From NCBI GenBank assembly GCA_900317745.1, contig ONHW01000018.1, forward strand, positions 35,417 to 99,416: 64,000 nucleotides of DNA. Direction: 5' to 3'. The translations under genes were made by a program, and so were the position numbers. The notes beneath the pieces were generated by a model. It did no database searches, was not told the DNA's origin, and worked only from the letters and a program-made list of their open reading frames with translations. Each line of letters opens with the position of its first letter. Position 1 is the first letter of the stretch. This DNA is from an uncultured Bacteroidales bacterium. Lineage in GTDB: Bacteria; Bacteroidota; Bacteroidia; Bacteroidales; Paludibacteraceae. This document shows positions 8,317-17,291 of the stretch, in pieces.

Positions 8317-10221
8317 ATGAATAGACCAACGATAATTGATTTTGTAGAACACAACACGGCAAAATATGCCGACCACGTGTTCCTGCGCGAAAAAGTGAAC
8401 GAAGAGTGGACAGCCACCACGTACACCCAAACGCGCGAACAAGCACACCTCATCGGTGCCGGACTGATGGCACTCGGACTGAAGAAAGGTGAGCGTGTAG
8501 CCCTACTCTCACAAGGCAGAAACCTCTGGGTGACAGGCGAATTGGGCATCCTGTATGCCGGTGCAGTCAACGTGCCGCTGTCCATCAAACTGGAGGAAGC
8601 GTCAGACCTGTTGTTCCGTATTCAGCACTCGGACGCTGTGATGATTATGACTTCGGAGCAACAGTTGCCAAAGATTCGCAAGATCCTGCCGCAATGTCCG
8701 AATGTGCGCCAAGTGATTGTGTTTGACACGCTGGAGAAGTATGAGGACCGCGAGATAAGTATCGATGAAGTGATCCGCCTCGGTCGCGAGCAGTTGCAGA
8801 AAGATCCTAAAGCCTTCGAGCAACGCTACAAGAGCGTCCAGCCGGACGATTATGCGAACATCTCTTACACCTCGGGCACCACAGCCGACCCGAAAGGTAT
8901 ATTGCTCACTCACCGCAACTACACCGCCAATGTGGAGCAGGCACGTTCGGTAGTGGGCATTGATGTGGACGACGTGATGCTGATTATCCTGCCGCTGGAT
9001 CACTGTTTTGCCCACGTAGCGGGTTTCTACACCATGATGTCTTACGGCGGTTCGATAGCCACTGTGCCGGTTGGCAAGACGGCTATGGCAACGCTGAGGA
9101 ACATACCTATCGCCATTCGCGAGACACAGCCGGCAATCATGCTGTCCGTTCCTGCTCTGGCGCGGAACTTCCGCAAGAACATTGAGTCGGGCATCAAAGC
9201 CAAAGGACCGAAAGTGGAGAAACTATACAACTTTGCCCTGCGCAACGCCATCGCCTATAACAAGGAGTATTGGAACCGTGGCGGCTGGCAATGCTGGCGG
9301 TATCCGTTGGTCAAACTGTTCGACCGGCTGATATTCAAAGCCGTACGACAGGGTTTTGGCGGAAAGATGAAGTTCTTTGTAGGCGGCGGTGCGCTGCTGG
9401 ATATAGAGTTGCAGCGATACTTCTGCGCCGTAGGAATGCCGATGTTCCAGGGCTACGGACTGAGCGAGGCGACGCCAATCATCTGCTCGAACGCCGGCGG
9501 AGCGGCAATCTTCGGCTCCAGCGGACGAATAGTAGCCAACGAGGAAGTGAAGATATGCGACAGCGAGGGAAACATTGTGCCTGACGGCGAACGCGGCGAG
9601 ATAGTTGTTCGCGGCGAGAACGTGATGGCAGGCTACTGGAAGAACCCTGAAGCAACAGAGAAAACAATCATCGACGGCTGGCTGCACACCGGCGATATGG
9701 GATATGTAACGAAGAAACATCCGGGATTCCTGTGGGTAGTAGGACGCTTCAAGAGTCTGCTGATCAGTGCCGATGGCGAGAAGTACAGCCCGGAAGGTTT
9801 TGAGGACGGTCTGACAGACGGTTCGCCGTATGTTGAGCAATGTATCCTGCACAACAACCAGAACCCCTACACCATTGCCCTGATTGTGCCGAACAAAGAT
9901 ACACTGCGCGACTACTGCAAGCAGCAAGGCGTTGACCCGAAAACAGAAGCAGGACAACGACTGATGCTTGACAAGATTCAGGCGGAGGTGGATGCTTACA
10001 AGCCCGGTGGCAAACATGCCGGCGTGTTCCCGGAAGCATGGCTGCCCAAAGCACTGGCAATTCTGCCGGAAGCATTCACCGAGCAGAACCACCTCGTCAA
10101 TTCAACAATGAAAGTGGTGCGCGGAAAGGTTGAGACGTACTTTGCCGACAGAATTGATTATGCATACACGCAAGAAGGCAAGGCACTGCACAATCCGAAG
10201 AACATGGAGGCAGTGCTTTAA
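8317..10221 (+). CDS. fadD: Long-chain acyl-CoA synthetase (AMP-forming)
   Basis: 634 residues, full length for the family. Adenylate-forming signatures: YTSGTTADPKG (AMP-binding P-loop, about 187-197), GYGLSEATPI (about 382-391), and GDMGYV...GRFKSLLISADGEKYSPE near 455-490, which holds the conserved Asp and hinge. The enzyme activates fatty acids with ATP and CoA for phospholipid synthesis or recycling; it is cytoplasmic, possibly membrane-peripheral. The exact substrate chain length cannot be read from the sequence, so the symbol is by family. No promoter is visible between it and the 7405 gene. Confidence 0.93.
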   Translation: MNRPTIIDFVEHNTAKYADHVFLREKVNEEWTATTYTQTREQAHLIGAGLMALGLKKGERVALLSQGRNLWVTGELGILYAGAVNVPLSIKLEEASDLLFRIQHSDAVMIMTSEQQLPKIRKILPQCPNVRQVIVFDTLEKYEDREISIDEVIRLGREQLQKDPKAFEQRYKSVQPDDYANISYTSGTTADPKGILLTHRNYTANVEQARSVVGIDVDDVMLIILPLDHCFAHVAGFYTMMSYGGSIATVPVGKTAMATLRNIPIAIRETQPAIMLSVPALARNFRKNIESGIKAKGPKVEKLYNFALRNAIAYNKEYWNRGGWQCWRYPLVKLFDRLIFKAVRQGFGGKMKFFVGGGALLDIELQRYFCAVGMPMFQGYGLSEATPIICSNAGGAAIFGSSGRIVANEEVKICDSEGNIVPDGERGEIVVRGENVMAGYWKNPEATEKTIIDGWLHTGDMGYVTKKHPGFLWVVGRFKSLLISADGEKYSPEGFEDGLTDGSPYVEQCILHNNQNPYTIALIVPNKDTLRDYCKQQGVDPKTEAGQRLMLDKIQAEVDAYKPGGKHAGVFPEAWLPKALAILPEAFTEQNHLVNSTMKVVRGKVETYFADRIDYAYTQEGKALHNPKNMEAVL

Positions 10222-10250
10222 GAGTTGAGAGTTGAGGGTTGAGAGTTTAG
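10222..10250 (+). repeat. 7-bp repeat tract (GAGTTGA / GGGTTGA)
   Basis: Four heptamers (GAGTTGA, GAGTTGA, GGGTTGA, GAGTTTA) follow the ligase stop codon and run into the 5' end of the Nudix remnant. Confidence 0.75.
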
Positions 10251-10745
10251 CGATTAGAATTGTGGTACCGGTATTAGAAAATAGGAAATGGAAGGTCGTT
10301 AAGTCGGAGAATATTCTCCATCTTGGCGAGTGGCTGAGCGTCAGGCAAGAGACAGTAGAACTGCCTTCCGGACGACGACCAGTACCGCCATGCCTTGGGG
10401 CAGACCTGCTACGAGATTGTAGCCGGCGTGGTTGACCCGGGCGAGACACCGCTGCAAGCCGCACAACGCGAATTGAGCGAAGAGACCGGATACGGCGGAG
10501 GGACATGGGAACTATTTATGACTCTCTCCCCTAACCCGACAAACCACAACAACCTGGTATATACTTTCCTTGCCCGCGATGTGGAAAAACTGAGCGAGCA
10601 GCACCAGGAAGCTACGGAAGATATCAATGTTCATGTATTTTCCCGCGAAGAGGTAAAAGGGATTTTGGACAGAGGCATGATCATTCAAGCACTGATGGCT
10701 GCGCCATTGTGGAAGTATTTTGCAAACGACCGCACTTCGTGCTGA
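10232..10745 (+). pseudogene. Nudix hydrolase remnant with internal deletion and frameshift
   Basis: The first part (frame of 10232) reads RKWKVVKSENILHLGEWLSV then RQETVELPSGR, the N-terminus of an ADP-ribose-pyrophosphatase-like Nudix protein. The rest is in the +1 frame: DQYRHALGQTCYEIVAGVV then DPGETPLQAAQRELSEETGY, a perfect Nudix box (G-x5-E-x7-RELxEETGY). Intact relatives have about 30 residues between PSGR and QYRHA (a PEYYVLEYP-like strand pair); here they are missing and the frame changes near 10370-10385. No ATG precedes the first part, which begins within a 7-bp repeat tract. A shorter product from the TTG at 10395 would keep the box but lack half the fold. Best called a decayed gene. 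Confidence 0.75.
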
Positions 10746-10817
10746 CAGAATAAAGACCGTTGCACTGATTGAATATAGACAACATAGTTAATTTAATTTT
10801 AAAATTTATAAAATTTT

Positions 10818-11231
10818 ATGAAACCAACTCACATTGAGCATTTAGGAATTGCTGTTACCAGCATTGAAGAAGCTGCTCCCTTCTTCGAGTTTTTGTCAGG
10901 CGCTCCCTGCTACAGTATCGAGGTAGTAGAGGATCAGAAAGTTCGTACCGCCTTCTTCAAGGTAGGCGAAGTTAAGATCGAGCTCCTTGAGCCGACCTCG
11001 CCGGAATCAACCATCGCCAAGTTCATCGAGAAGAACGGCGGTCGCGGTGGCGTACACCACGTAGCATTCAACGTAGAGAACGTAGCAGACGCACTGGCAG
11101 AGTGCGAGGCTGCAGGTATCCAACTCATCGACAAAGCTCCGCGCAAAGGCGCCGAGAACCTGATGATTGCCTTCCTGCATCCGAAATCGACGAAGGGTGT
11201 ATTGACCGAACTTTGCCAGCAACCTAAATAA
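10818..11231 (+). CDS. mce: Methylmalonyl-CoA epimerase
   Basis: 137 residues, the usual length. Glyoxalase/VOC fold with THIEHLGIAVTSIEEA (metal-binding His), KIELLEPTSPES, a VHHVAFNVENV second metal His, and LTELCQ at the end. It interconverts (S)- and (R)-methylmalonyl-CoA, linking methylmalonyl-CoA mutase to the decarboxylase encoded immediately downstream. First gene of a five-gene cluster for propionate formation; the mutase is not in this window. Confidence 0.96.
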   Translation: MKPTHIEHLGIAVTSIEEAAPFFEFLSGAPCYSIEVVEDQKVRTAFFKVGEVKIELLEPTSPESTIAKFIEKNGGRGGVHHVAFNVENVADALAECEAAGIQLIDKAPRKGAENLMIAFLHPKSTKGVLTELCQQPK

Positions 11232-11360
11232 TTTTGCTTTTTAGGTGTATCTTACCGTCTTTGGCGCGGTTATTATGCCCGCATAACTCCCTTACACAAA
11301 AACGGCAATCTACATCCTAAAAATTCAAAATTAGAATAATTGCATTAAATTGAAAAAAAT

Positions 11361-12917
11361 ATGGATAGTCAAAAATTACAGAAACTCATAGACTCGCGTA
11401 CGAAAGCGATGGCAGGTGGCGGCGAAGCAGCCGTAGAGAAACACCATGCCAAAGGCAGTTATACTGCACGCGAGCGTATAAATATGTTGTTGGACCCCGA
11501 CTCGTTCGAAGAGGTTGATATGTTCCTCACCCACCGTTGCACAGACTTCGGTATGGAGAAGAAAGTGTTCCTCGGCGACGGTGTAGCCTGCGGCTCGGGT
11601 ACGATTGACGGACGTCTGGTATTTGTATTCGCACAGGATGCAACAGTTATCGGCGGTTCGCTGTCAGAAACCATGGCTCAGAAGATTTGCCACGTGATGG
11701 ATATGGCTATGAAGCTGGGTGCACCAATCATCGGACTGAACGATTCGGGTGGCGCACGTATCCAGGAGGGCGCATGCGCTCTGGCTGGTTATGCCGAGAT
11801 ATTCGAGCGTAACATTCTTGCTTCAGGCGTTGTACCACAAATCAGCGTGATCTTCGGTCCGTGTGCCGGTGGTGCTGTTTACTCCCCCGCCCTGACGGAC
11901 TTCATCATGATGACTGAGCAGAACTCATACATGTTCATCACCGGTCCGAAGGTAGTGAAGAGCGTTACCGGTGAGGATGTGACCGTTGAGCAGCTCGGTG
12001 GTGCCAAGGTTCATGCCACCAAGTCCGGCGTAACGCACTTCGTTGCCGCCACCGAGGATGAGGCTATGGCAGAGATTCGTCGTCTCGTTTCGTTCATTCC
12101 GCAGAACAACATGGAGGAAGCTCCGCTCGTTGAGTGCACCGACGATCCTGCACGTATCGAGGACAGCCTGAACGAGATTGTTCCTGATGATCCGAACAAG
12201 CCTTACAACATGAAGGACATTATCAACACCATCGTTGATAACGGCGACTTCATGGAGGTTCAGAAGGATTATGCCAAGAACATCATCTGCGGTTTTGCAC
12301 GTTTCAACGGTCGTTCGACAGGTATCATCGCCAACCAGCCTAACTGGCTTGCCGGTGTGCTTGACTGCGACGCCAGCCGCAAGGCAGCACGATTCGTTCG
12401 TTTCTGCGACGCATTCAATATCCAGATCCTGACGCTGGTTGACGTACCGGGCTTCCTGTGCGGTACAGGTCAGGAGTATGCCGGTATCATCGATCACGGA
12501 GCAAAACTGATGTTCGCATACGGCGAGGCTACCGTGCCTAAGGTAACTATCACCGTTCGCAAGTCGTACGGCGGCAGCCATATCGTGATGAGCTGCAAGC
12601 AGTTGCGCGGTGACATGTGCTACGCTTGGCCTAACGCCGAGATTGCCGTGATGGGTGCCAGCGGTGCAGTAGGTGTGCTGCAGGCTAAGGCTATCAAGGC
12701 TATCGAGGATCCTGCCGAGAAGAAAGCATTCATTGCCGAGAAGGAGGCTGAGTACAAGGATAAGTTTGCATCGCCCTACCAGGCTGCCAACCGCGGATAT
12801 ATCGATGACGTTATTGAGCCGCGTAACACCCGTGCACGCATCATACGTGCATTTGAGATGTTACAGACCAAGCGTCTGACCAACCCGCTTAAGAAACACT
12901 CTAATATTCCGTTGTAA
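11361..12917 (+). CDS. mmdA: Methylmalonyl-CoA decarboxylase alpha subunit (carboxyltransferase)
   Basis: 518 residues. Acyl-CoA carboxyltransferase with SGGARIQEGACALAGYAEIF, a GPCAGGAVYSPALTDF oxyanion segment, and VDVPGFLCGTGQEYAGIIDH with YGGSHIVMSCKQLRGD in the C-terminal half. Propionyl-CoA carboxylase beta subunits look alike, but the next three genes are the small membrane subunit, a biotin carrier and a sodium-transporting beta subunit. That context favours the Na+-pumping methylmalonyl-CoA decarboxylase, which moves the carboxyl group to biotin. Cytoplasmic face of the membrane complex. Confidence 0.93.
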   Translation: MDSQKLQKLIDSRTKAMAGGGEAAVEKHHAKGSYTARERINMLLDPDSFEEVDMFLTHRCTDFGMEKKVFLGDGVACGSGTIDGRLVFVFAQDATVIGGSLSETMAQKICHVMDMAMKLGAPIIGLNDSGGARIQEGACALAGYAEIFERNILASGVVPQISVIFGPCAGGAVYSPALTDFIMMTEQNSYMFITGPKVVKSVTGEDVTVEQLGGAKVHATKSGVTHFVAATEDEAMAEIRRLVSFIPQNNMEEAPLVECTDDPARIEDSLNEIVPDDPNKPYNMKDIINTIVDNGDFMEVQKDYAKNIICGFARFNGRSTGIIANQPNWLAGVLDCDASRKAARFVRFCDAFNIQILTLVDVPGFLCGTGQEYAGIIDHGAKLMFAYGEATVPKVTITVRKSYGGSHIVMSCKQLRGDMCYAWPNAEIAVMGASGAVGVLQAKAIKAIEDPAEKKAFIAEKEAEYKDKFASPYQAANRGYIDDVIEPRNTRARIIRAFEMLQTKRLTNPLKKHSNIPL

Positions 12918-12919
12918 TT

Positions 12920-13285
12920 ATGACACTTTTAGCAACCAACTGGCCACATGTATGGTTTGTGACGCTCCTGGGCTTTGGTCTGGTGTTCGTCCTGCTGGTA
13001 GTGCTGATATACGTCTTGAAGCTTTTCGGCCGAATCATGCAACCTCGCGTGAAGACCGAAAAGCCCCAAGAGGTACACGCTTCTGTCGGTGCTCCGCGTA
13101 AGGAAACTGACGAGCATATCACCCTGACGGGTCAGGCTACTGCGGCTATAGCCATGGCACTGCATCTGTACTACAATGGTGTACACGACGAGGAGCCTAC
13201 GCACATAACCATCAAGAAAATTGAACGTAAATATTCGCCATGGAATGCAAAAATCATGGGAATGAATAATCTACACAGAAACTAA
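12920..13285 (+). CDS. Decarboxylase small membrane subunit (OadG/MmdD family)
   Basis: 121 residues. One N-terminal transmembrane helix (about 10-36, VWFVTLLGFGLVFVLLVVLI) and a charged cytoplasmic tail. The position between the alpha subunit (2 bp upstream) and the biotin carrier (1 bp downstream) matches OadG/MmdD, which anchors the carboxyltransferase to the sodium-pumping beta subunit. Sequence in this family is poorly conserved, so the call rests on topology plus context. Confidence 0.88.
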   Translation: MTLLATNWPHVWFVTLLGFGLVFVLLVVLIYVLKLFGRIMQPRVKTEKPQEVHASVGAPRKETDEHITLTGQATAAIAMALHLYYNGVHDEEPTHITIKKIERKYSPWNAKIMGMNNLHRN

Positions 13286-13286
13286 T

Positions 13287-14024
13287 ATGAAAGAATTTAA
13301 GTTTATAATTGATGGTCATAAGTTCTCAACGACTGTCAATGAGTTGGAAGGCAACCTGGCGGAAGTAACCGTCAACGGTACAACTTTCAAAGTAGAAATA
13401 GAGAAAGAGCAACCGGCTGCCGCTGCTCCACGTGCTACAGCACAGAAAGTAGTTAGTGCCGCACAGCAGGCTGCTGCTCCTGCTGCCGGAGGCGTGCAGG
13501 TGGTTAAATCACCGCTGCCCGGTTCGATTGTCAAGGTCAACATCAAGGTTGGCGACAACGTAAAAGTTGGCGACGAGCTGCTGACCATGGAGTCAATGAA
13601 GATGGAGAACTCCGTCAAGTCAGAGTTTGCAGGTGTTGTAAAAGCCGTTTACGCCGAGCCCGGCAAGAATGTAATGCAAGAGGACAAACTGGTGGAAATT
13701 GCCACCGCTGCCGCTCCTGCAGCTGCGCCCGCTGCACCTAAGGCTGAAGCACCAAAAGCCGCTCCGGCTCCCCAACCCGCAGCACCTAAACCTGCTGCAG
13801 CACCTGCTGCCGGACTGAAAGTTACATCACCACTGCCCGGTTCGGTAATCAAGGTTACCGTAAGCGAAGGTCAGGCTGTCAAGAAGGGCGACACTCTTCT
13901 CATCCTCGAGTCGATGAAGATGGAGAATCCTGTACTGGCTGAGCAAGATGGCACGGTTAAGCAAATAACTGTCAGCGCCGGACAGAACGTTATGCAGGAT
14001 GATCTGCTGATGGTACTGGGATAA
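13287..14024 (+). CDS. Biotin carrier subunit with two biotinyl domains
   Basis: 245 residues, longer than usual for MmdC/OadC-type carriers. An N-terminal segment (1-45) is followed by an Ala-rich linker, a biotinyl domain (about 73-138, MESMKMEN with Lys105), a long Ala/Pro linker (139-176), and a second complete biotinyl domain (about 177-245, LESMKMEN with Lys211). Both keep the PLPGS turn and the biotinylated Lys, so both could carry biotin. It should shuttle carboxyl groups from the alpha subunit to the membrane beta subunit. Most homologues have one such domain, so this is a duplication. Confidence 0.95.
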   Translation: MKEFKFIIDGHKFSTTVNELEGNLAEVTVNGTTFKVEIEKEQPAAAAPRATAQKVVSAAQQAAAPAAGGVQVVKSPLPGSIVKVNIKVGDNVKVGDELLTMESMKMENSVKSEFAGVVKAVYAEPGKNVMQEDKLVEIATAAAPAAAPAAPKAEAPKAAPAPQPAAPKPAAAPAAGLKVTSPLPGSVIKVTVSEGQAVKKGDTLLILESMKMENPVLAEQDGTVKQITVSAGQNVMQDDLLMVLG

Positions 14025-14066
14025 TCTGGCTTTTGTCTTTTGACTTTCTACTAAAAACGAATTATT

Positions 14067-15269
14067 ATGTGGAATGACATTTTAGAATTCTTCCGTGGCA
14101 TGGGATTCATGCAGATGGGCGCAGATTTTCTATCCGTCGGCTGGCAACAACTGGCTATGCTGTGTATCTCGTTCTTCCTGCTTTATCTTGCCATCAAGAA
14201 GCAATACGAGCCCTTGCTCCTGCTGCCGATAGCATTCGGTATGTTACTAACGAACCTGCCGGGTGCGAACATGTTCCATCAGGAATTGTGGTCGGCATTT
14301 CTTGACCCGAGCAGCCCGGCTTACCATAGTTATGGTGCCATTCTAAAAGAAGGAGGCTTGCTGGATGTACTGTACATCGGTGTGAAAGCCGGTGTATATC
14401 CGTGCCTGATCTTTATCGGTGTGGGTGCAATGACGGATTTCGGTCCGCTGATTGCTAATCCGAAGTCCCTACTCCTGGGTGCTGCTGCGCAGATTGGTAT
14501 ATTTATTACATTCCTCTGCGCCAATGCCATGGGTTTCACCGAGGCCGAAGCAGGTTCAATAGGTATCATCGGTGGTGCTGACGGACCGACAAGTATTTTC
14601 CTGACCTCCAAACTCGCACCGCATCTGTTGGGTCCGATTGCTATAGCTGCGTACAGTTATATGGCTCTTGTGCCGGTAATCCAACCGCCCATCATGCGAC
14701 TGCTGACCACCAAAGAGGAGCGCGCCATCAAGATGAAACAACTGCGTGCAGTAAGCAAGACCGAGAAGATAATCTTCCCGATTATGGTTACAACCATCGT
14801 TGCTCTCATCCTGCCGGACGCTGCACCGCTGATCGGTTGCCTGATGCTCGGTAACCTGATGAAAGAGTGCGGTGTGGTAGATCGCTTGAGCAAGACTGCT
14901 CAAAACGAACTGATGAACATCGTGGTTATCTTCCTCGGTTTGTCAGTTGGCGCAACAGCTACCGGAGCATCATTCCTGAACCTGCAAACAATCATGATTC
15001 TCGTGATGGGTATCGTGGCCTTTGGTTTGGGCAGTGGCGGTGGTGTACTGCTCGCTAAACTGATGAATGTGTTCAGCAAGGAGAAGATCAACCCGCTGAT
15101 CGGTTCTGCCGGAGTATCGGCTGTACCGATGGCTGCACGCGTAAGCCAGCAGGTTGGTCAGGAGGAGAACCCCGGAAACTTCCTGCTCATGCATGCCATG
15201 GGGCCGAATGTAGCCGGTGTGATCGGTTCTGCTGTAGCAGCAGGTATCCTGCTTACAATGCTCGGATAA
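14067..15269 (+). CDS. mmdB: Sodium-pumping decarboxylase beta subunit
   Basis: 400 residues, highly hydrophobic with about ten membrane segments. Family signatures include [14 protein letters not shown] near 165-178 (the conserved Asp-containing re-entrant segment) and [19 protein letters not shown] near 296. The subunit decarboxylates carboxybiotin and exports Na+. It completes the epimerase-alpha-small-carrier-beta cluster, which would conserve energy during propionate formation. OadB of oxaloacetate decarboxylase is similar; the epimerase next door favours methylmalonyl-CoA. Confidence 0.95.
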   Translation: MWNDILEFFRGMGFMQMGADFLSVGWQQLAMLCISFFLLYLAIKKQYEPLLLLPIAFGMLLTNLPGANMFHQELWSAFLDPSSPAYHSYGAILKEGGLLDVLYIGVKAGVYPCLIFIGVGAMTDFGPLIANPKSLLLGAAAQIGIFITFLCANAMGFTEAEAGSIGIIGGADGPTSIFLTSKLAPHLLGPIAIAAYSYMALVPVIQPPIMRLLTTKEERAIKMKQLRAVSKTEKIIFPIMVTTIVALILPDAAPLIGCLMLGNLMKECGVVDRLSKTAQNELMNIVVIFLGLSVGATATGASFLNLQTIMILVMGIVAFGLGSGGGVLLAKLMNVFSKEKINPLIGSAGVSAVPMAARVSQQVGQEENPGNFLLMHAMGPNVAGVIGSAVAAGILLTMLG

Positions 15270-15303
15270 GTTGTAGCAAACATCAATTGGTAACAACCAT
15301 AAC

Positions 15304-15342
15304 AAATCAAGAGGCTGTACACGACGTACAGCCTCTTGATTT
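15304..15342. terminator. Bidirectional terminator between the decarboxylase cluster and lemA
   Basis: A strong hairpin with stem CAAGAGGCTGTAC / GTACAGCCTCTTG (15308-15320 and 15326-15338), extendable by four A-T pairs, and loop ACGAC. It sits between convergent genes and has T-rich flanks on both strands. Confidence 0.85.
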
Positions 15343-15381
15343 ATGCATGCAGGATATCTTGCCTGCTATGCTCACGTTTTA

Positions 15382-15969
15382 TTAGAAAGCCACAATCGGT
15401 GCTTTCTCTGCACCTGATTCAGCCTCGAAATACGCTTTCTGCTCAAAGCCGAAGCAAGATGCAACAATATTGTTCGGGAACATACGAATAAGTTTGTTAT
15501 ACTCCTTTGCCGACTCGTTGAATGCATTGCGTGCTACGGTGATACGGTTCTCTGTTCCCTCCAATTGTGCCTGAAGTTCCAGGAAGTTCTGGTTAGCTTT
15601 GAGATCAGGATAGTTCTCCGTCACTGCAAGCAATCGACCTAAAGCCTGCGACAGTTCACCCTGTGCTGCCTGGAATGCAGCCAGATCCTCATGCGAGGTC
15701 TTTGACGGATCAACAACCACCTGTGTTGCTTTGGCACGCGCAGCAACCACCGACTCCAACACCTGACTCTCATGCGCAGCATAGCCTTTGACCGTGGCTA
15801 CAAGGTTAGGAATCAGATCACTACGACGCTGGTATTGGTTCTCGACCTGTGCCCAGGCAGTCTTTACGTTTTCATCGGCAGACACCATTGCATTGTACTT
15901 GCCAACAAGCCAAAATGCCACTGCAGCCAACAGCGCAATGACAATAATAATTGTAACACTCTTTTTCAT
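15382..15969 (-). CDS. LemA family protein
   Basis: 195 residues. One N-terminal membrane helix (5-25), then the LemA core VKTAWAQVENQYQRRSDLIP with NLVATVKGYAAHE at about 40-72, LTENYPDLKANQNF-like segment near 120-134 and ARNAFNESAKEYN near 148-160. Members are membrane-anchored helical bundles of unclear function, often next to TPM-domain proteins, as here. Probably co-transcribed with the TPM gene 27 bp upstream. Confidence 0.95.
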   Translation of the reverse strand: MKKSVTIIIVIALLAAVAFWLVGKYNAMVSADENVKTAWAQVENQYQRRSDLIPNLVATVKGYAAHESQVLESVVAARAKATQVVVDPSKTSHEDLAAFQAAQGELSQALGRLLAVTENYPDLKANQNFLELQAQLEGTENRITVARNAFNESAKEYNKLIRMFPNNIVASCFGFEQKAYFEAESGAEKAPIVAF

Positions 15970-15996
15970 ATTGTTTTGTGATTAAGTTGTCAGATA

Positions 15997-16905
15997 TCAG
16001 AATTTACCGCCAGCACCTCCGCCGAACGACGAACCACCGCCAAAGCTTCCTCCGCCAAATCCGCCACCGAATCCTCCGCCATAGTTCTTACCTGATGAAG
16101 TATATACAACAGGTCGTTGCACCTTAGGTATGACATACGTCTTATCCCATGTATGTCCGCAACACTTGCATGTGTAGTGGCGCACGCCTTTACCCTCCTT
16201 GTCGTATGTAGCTTTAGTCACGACAGTTGAACGCACCTTGATACCTTTCTGCCTGCATCGCGGGCAGCGAGGCAGGAAACAGTAGTACAGCAATGTTATC
16301 AGTGCCACCAGTAGCGACAGGATACTCAACTCCATCCACGGGCTCTCGCTAATCGGCTGACGCTGGTAACCAAGCAACAGCTCTTCAAGCGCATTCTGGT
16401 CTGTCAATCGGACTGCTATAGCCTTGTTGCCGGCTAACAATCCGGCACCATACTGACCGTCGGAAAGTAGAGGTATCATCACGTCGTGCACTATTCGCGA
16501 ACATGTTGCATCCGGCAGCAGACCCTCCATGCCTCCGCCGGTAATGATACGTATATCACGCGACTGCAGGGCAAAGAACACAAGCACTCCGTTTTTCTTC
16601 TCGCGGTCACCTATTCCCCATCGGTTGAACAACTCAATTGAGAATTCGAATGCATCAGCATCACCAATATCGCTCAGCACGACAGTCACCAGTTCAACAC
16701 CAGTCACCTGATTTAGTTGCTGAGCCACACGCTGGATAGCAGCCGTCTCCGATACACTAAGTATAGCATCGGGGTTGGACACAAACGCCTTTGCGTCCAT
16801 CCTGCGCGGATGCGGAACCGTTGACGGAGTATAAACAGTTGCGTGCAGCGACAGGCAAAAAACTGCCACAAGCAAAAGACTGAATAAATGTTGCAGCCGT
16901 ACCAT
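15997..16905 (-). CDS. TPM-domain membrane protein with zinc ribbon and Gly-rich tail
   Basis: 302 residues. Signal peptide (1-22), TPM domain (about 35-175, including VTGVELVTVVLSDIGDADAF and NGVLVFFALQSRDIRI), transmembrane helix (about 193-214), cytoplasmic four-cysteine zinc ribbon (CPRC ... CKCC), and a Gly/Ser/Phe-rich C-terminal tail (YGGGFGGGFGGG and repeats). YgcG-like proteins of this layout commonly pair with LemA. Role proposed in membrane protein quality control, not demonstrated. The message continues into lemA. Confidence 0.93.
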   Translation of the reverse strand: MVRLQHLFSLLLVAVFCLSLHATVYTPSTVPHPRRMDAKAFVSNPDAILSVSETAAIQRVAQQLNQVTGVELVTVVLSDIGDADAFEFSIELFNRWGIGDREKKNGVLVFFALQSRDIRIITGGGMEGLLPDATCSRIVHDVMIPLLSDGQYGAGLLAGNKAIAVRLTDQNALEELLLGYQRQPISESPWMELSILSLLVALITLLYYCFLPRCPRCRQKGIKVRSTVVTKATYDKEGKGVRHYTCKCCGHTWDKTYVIPKVQRPVVYTSSGKNYGGGFGGGFGGGSFGGGSSFGGGAGGKF

Positions 16906-16936
16906 GTGAAATGGGTATGATTCTGATTGTTACGAT

Positions 16937-17287
16937 TTACTTTCCCAAGCCCTCGAACAATCCCTCAAGTGCACCGCCAAGTTCGATAAATGCGTCGTGC
17001 ATGCCTTTGGTGCCTTCGTCAAACGAGTGCTTGCTGAACTTAGCCAGACAGCGACCTTTGAGTTTTCCTATCTCGCGCAACTCCTCGTCGGAGTAATCGT
17101 AACGTTCGATAGTCTGACAAATCTCGGAGTAGTGCATAGCCGCATCATCCCAGTCGGCATCCGACCATTTATCGGACTTCTGCTCAATACGTTCGGTGAA
17201 CTTCTGCAGGTCTTCTTTCGCAGTCTGCTGCGGATGGCACGCTGCCAACAGGAACGTGACAAAAAGTAAAGGGAGAATCTTTTTCAT
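16937..17287 (-). CDS. Small lipoprotein, unknown function
   Basis: 116 residues with a lipoprotein signal (LLAAC, Cys17). The mature part is helical and acidic (KEDLQKFTERIEQKSDKWSD, YDYSDEELREIGKLKGRC). It resembles small DUF6565-like Bacteroidales lipoproteins. It starts 4 bp after ribF ends, so it is probably translated from the same mRNA as ribF; no functional link is evident. Confidence 0.8.
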   Translation of the reverse strand: MKKILPLLFVTFLLAACHPQQTAKEDLQKFTERIEQKSDKWSDADWDDAAMHYSEICQTIERYDYSDEELREIGKLKGRCLAKFSKHSFDEGTKGMHDAFIELGGALEGLFEGLGK

Positions 17288-17291
17288 ACTA

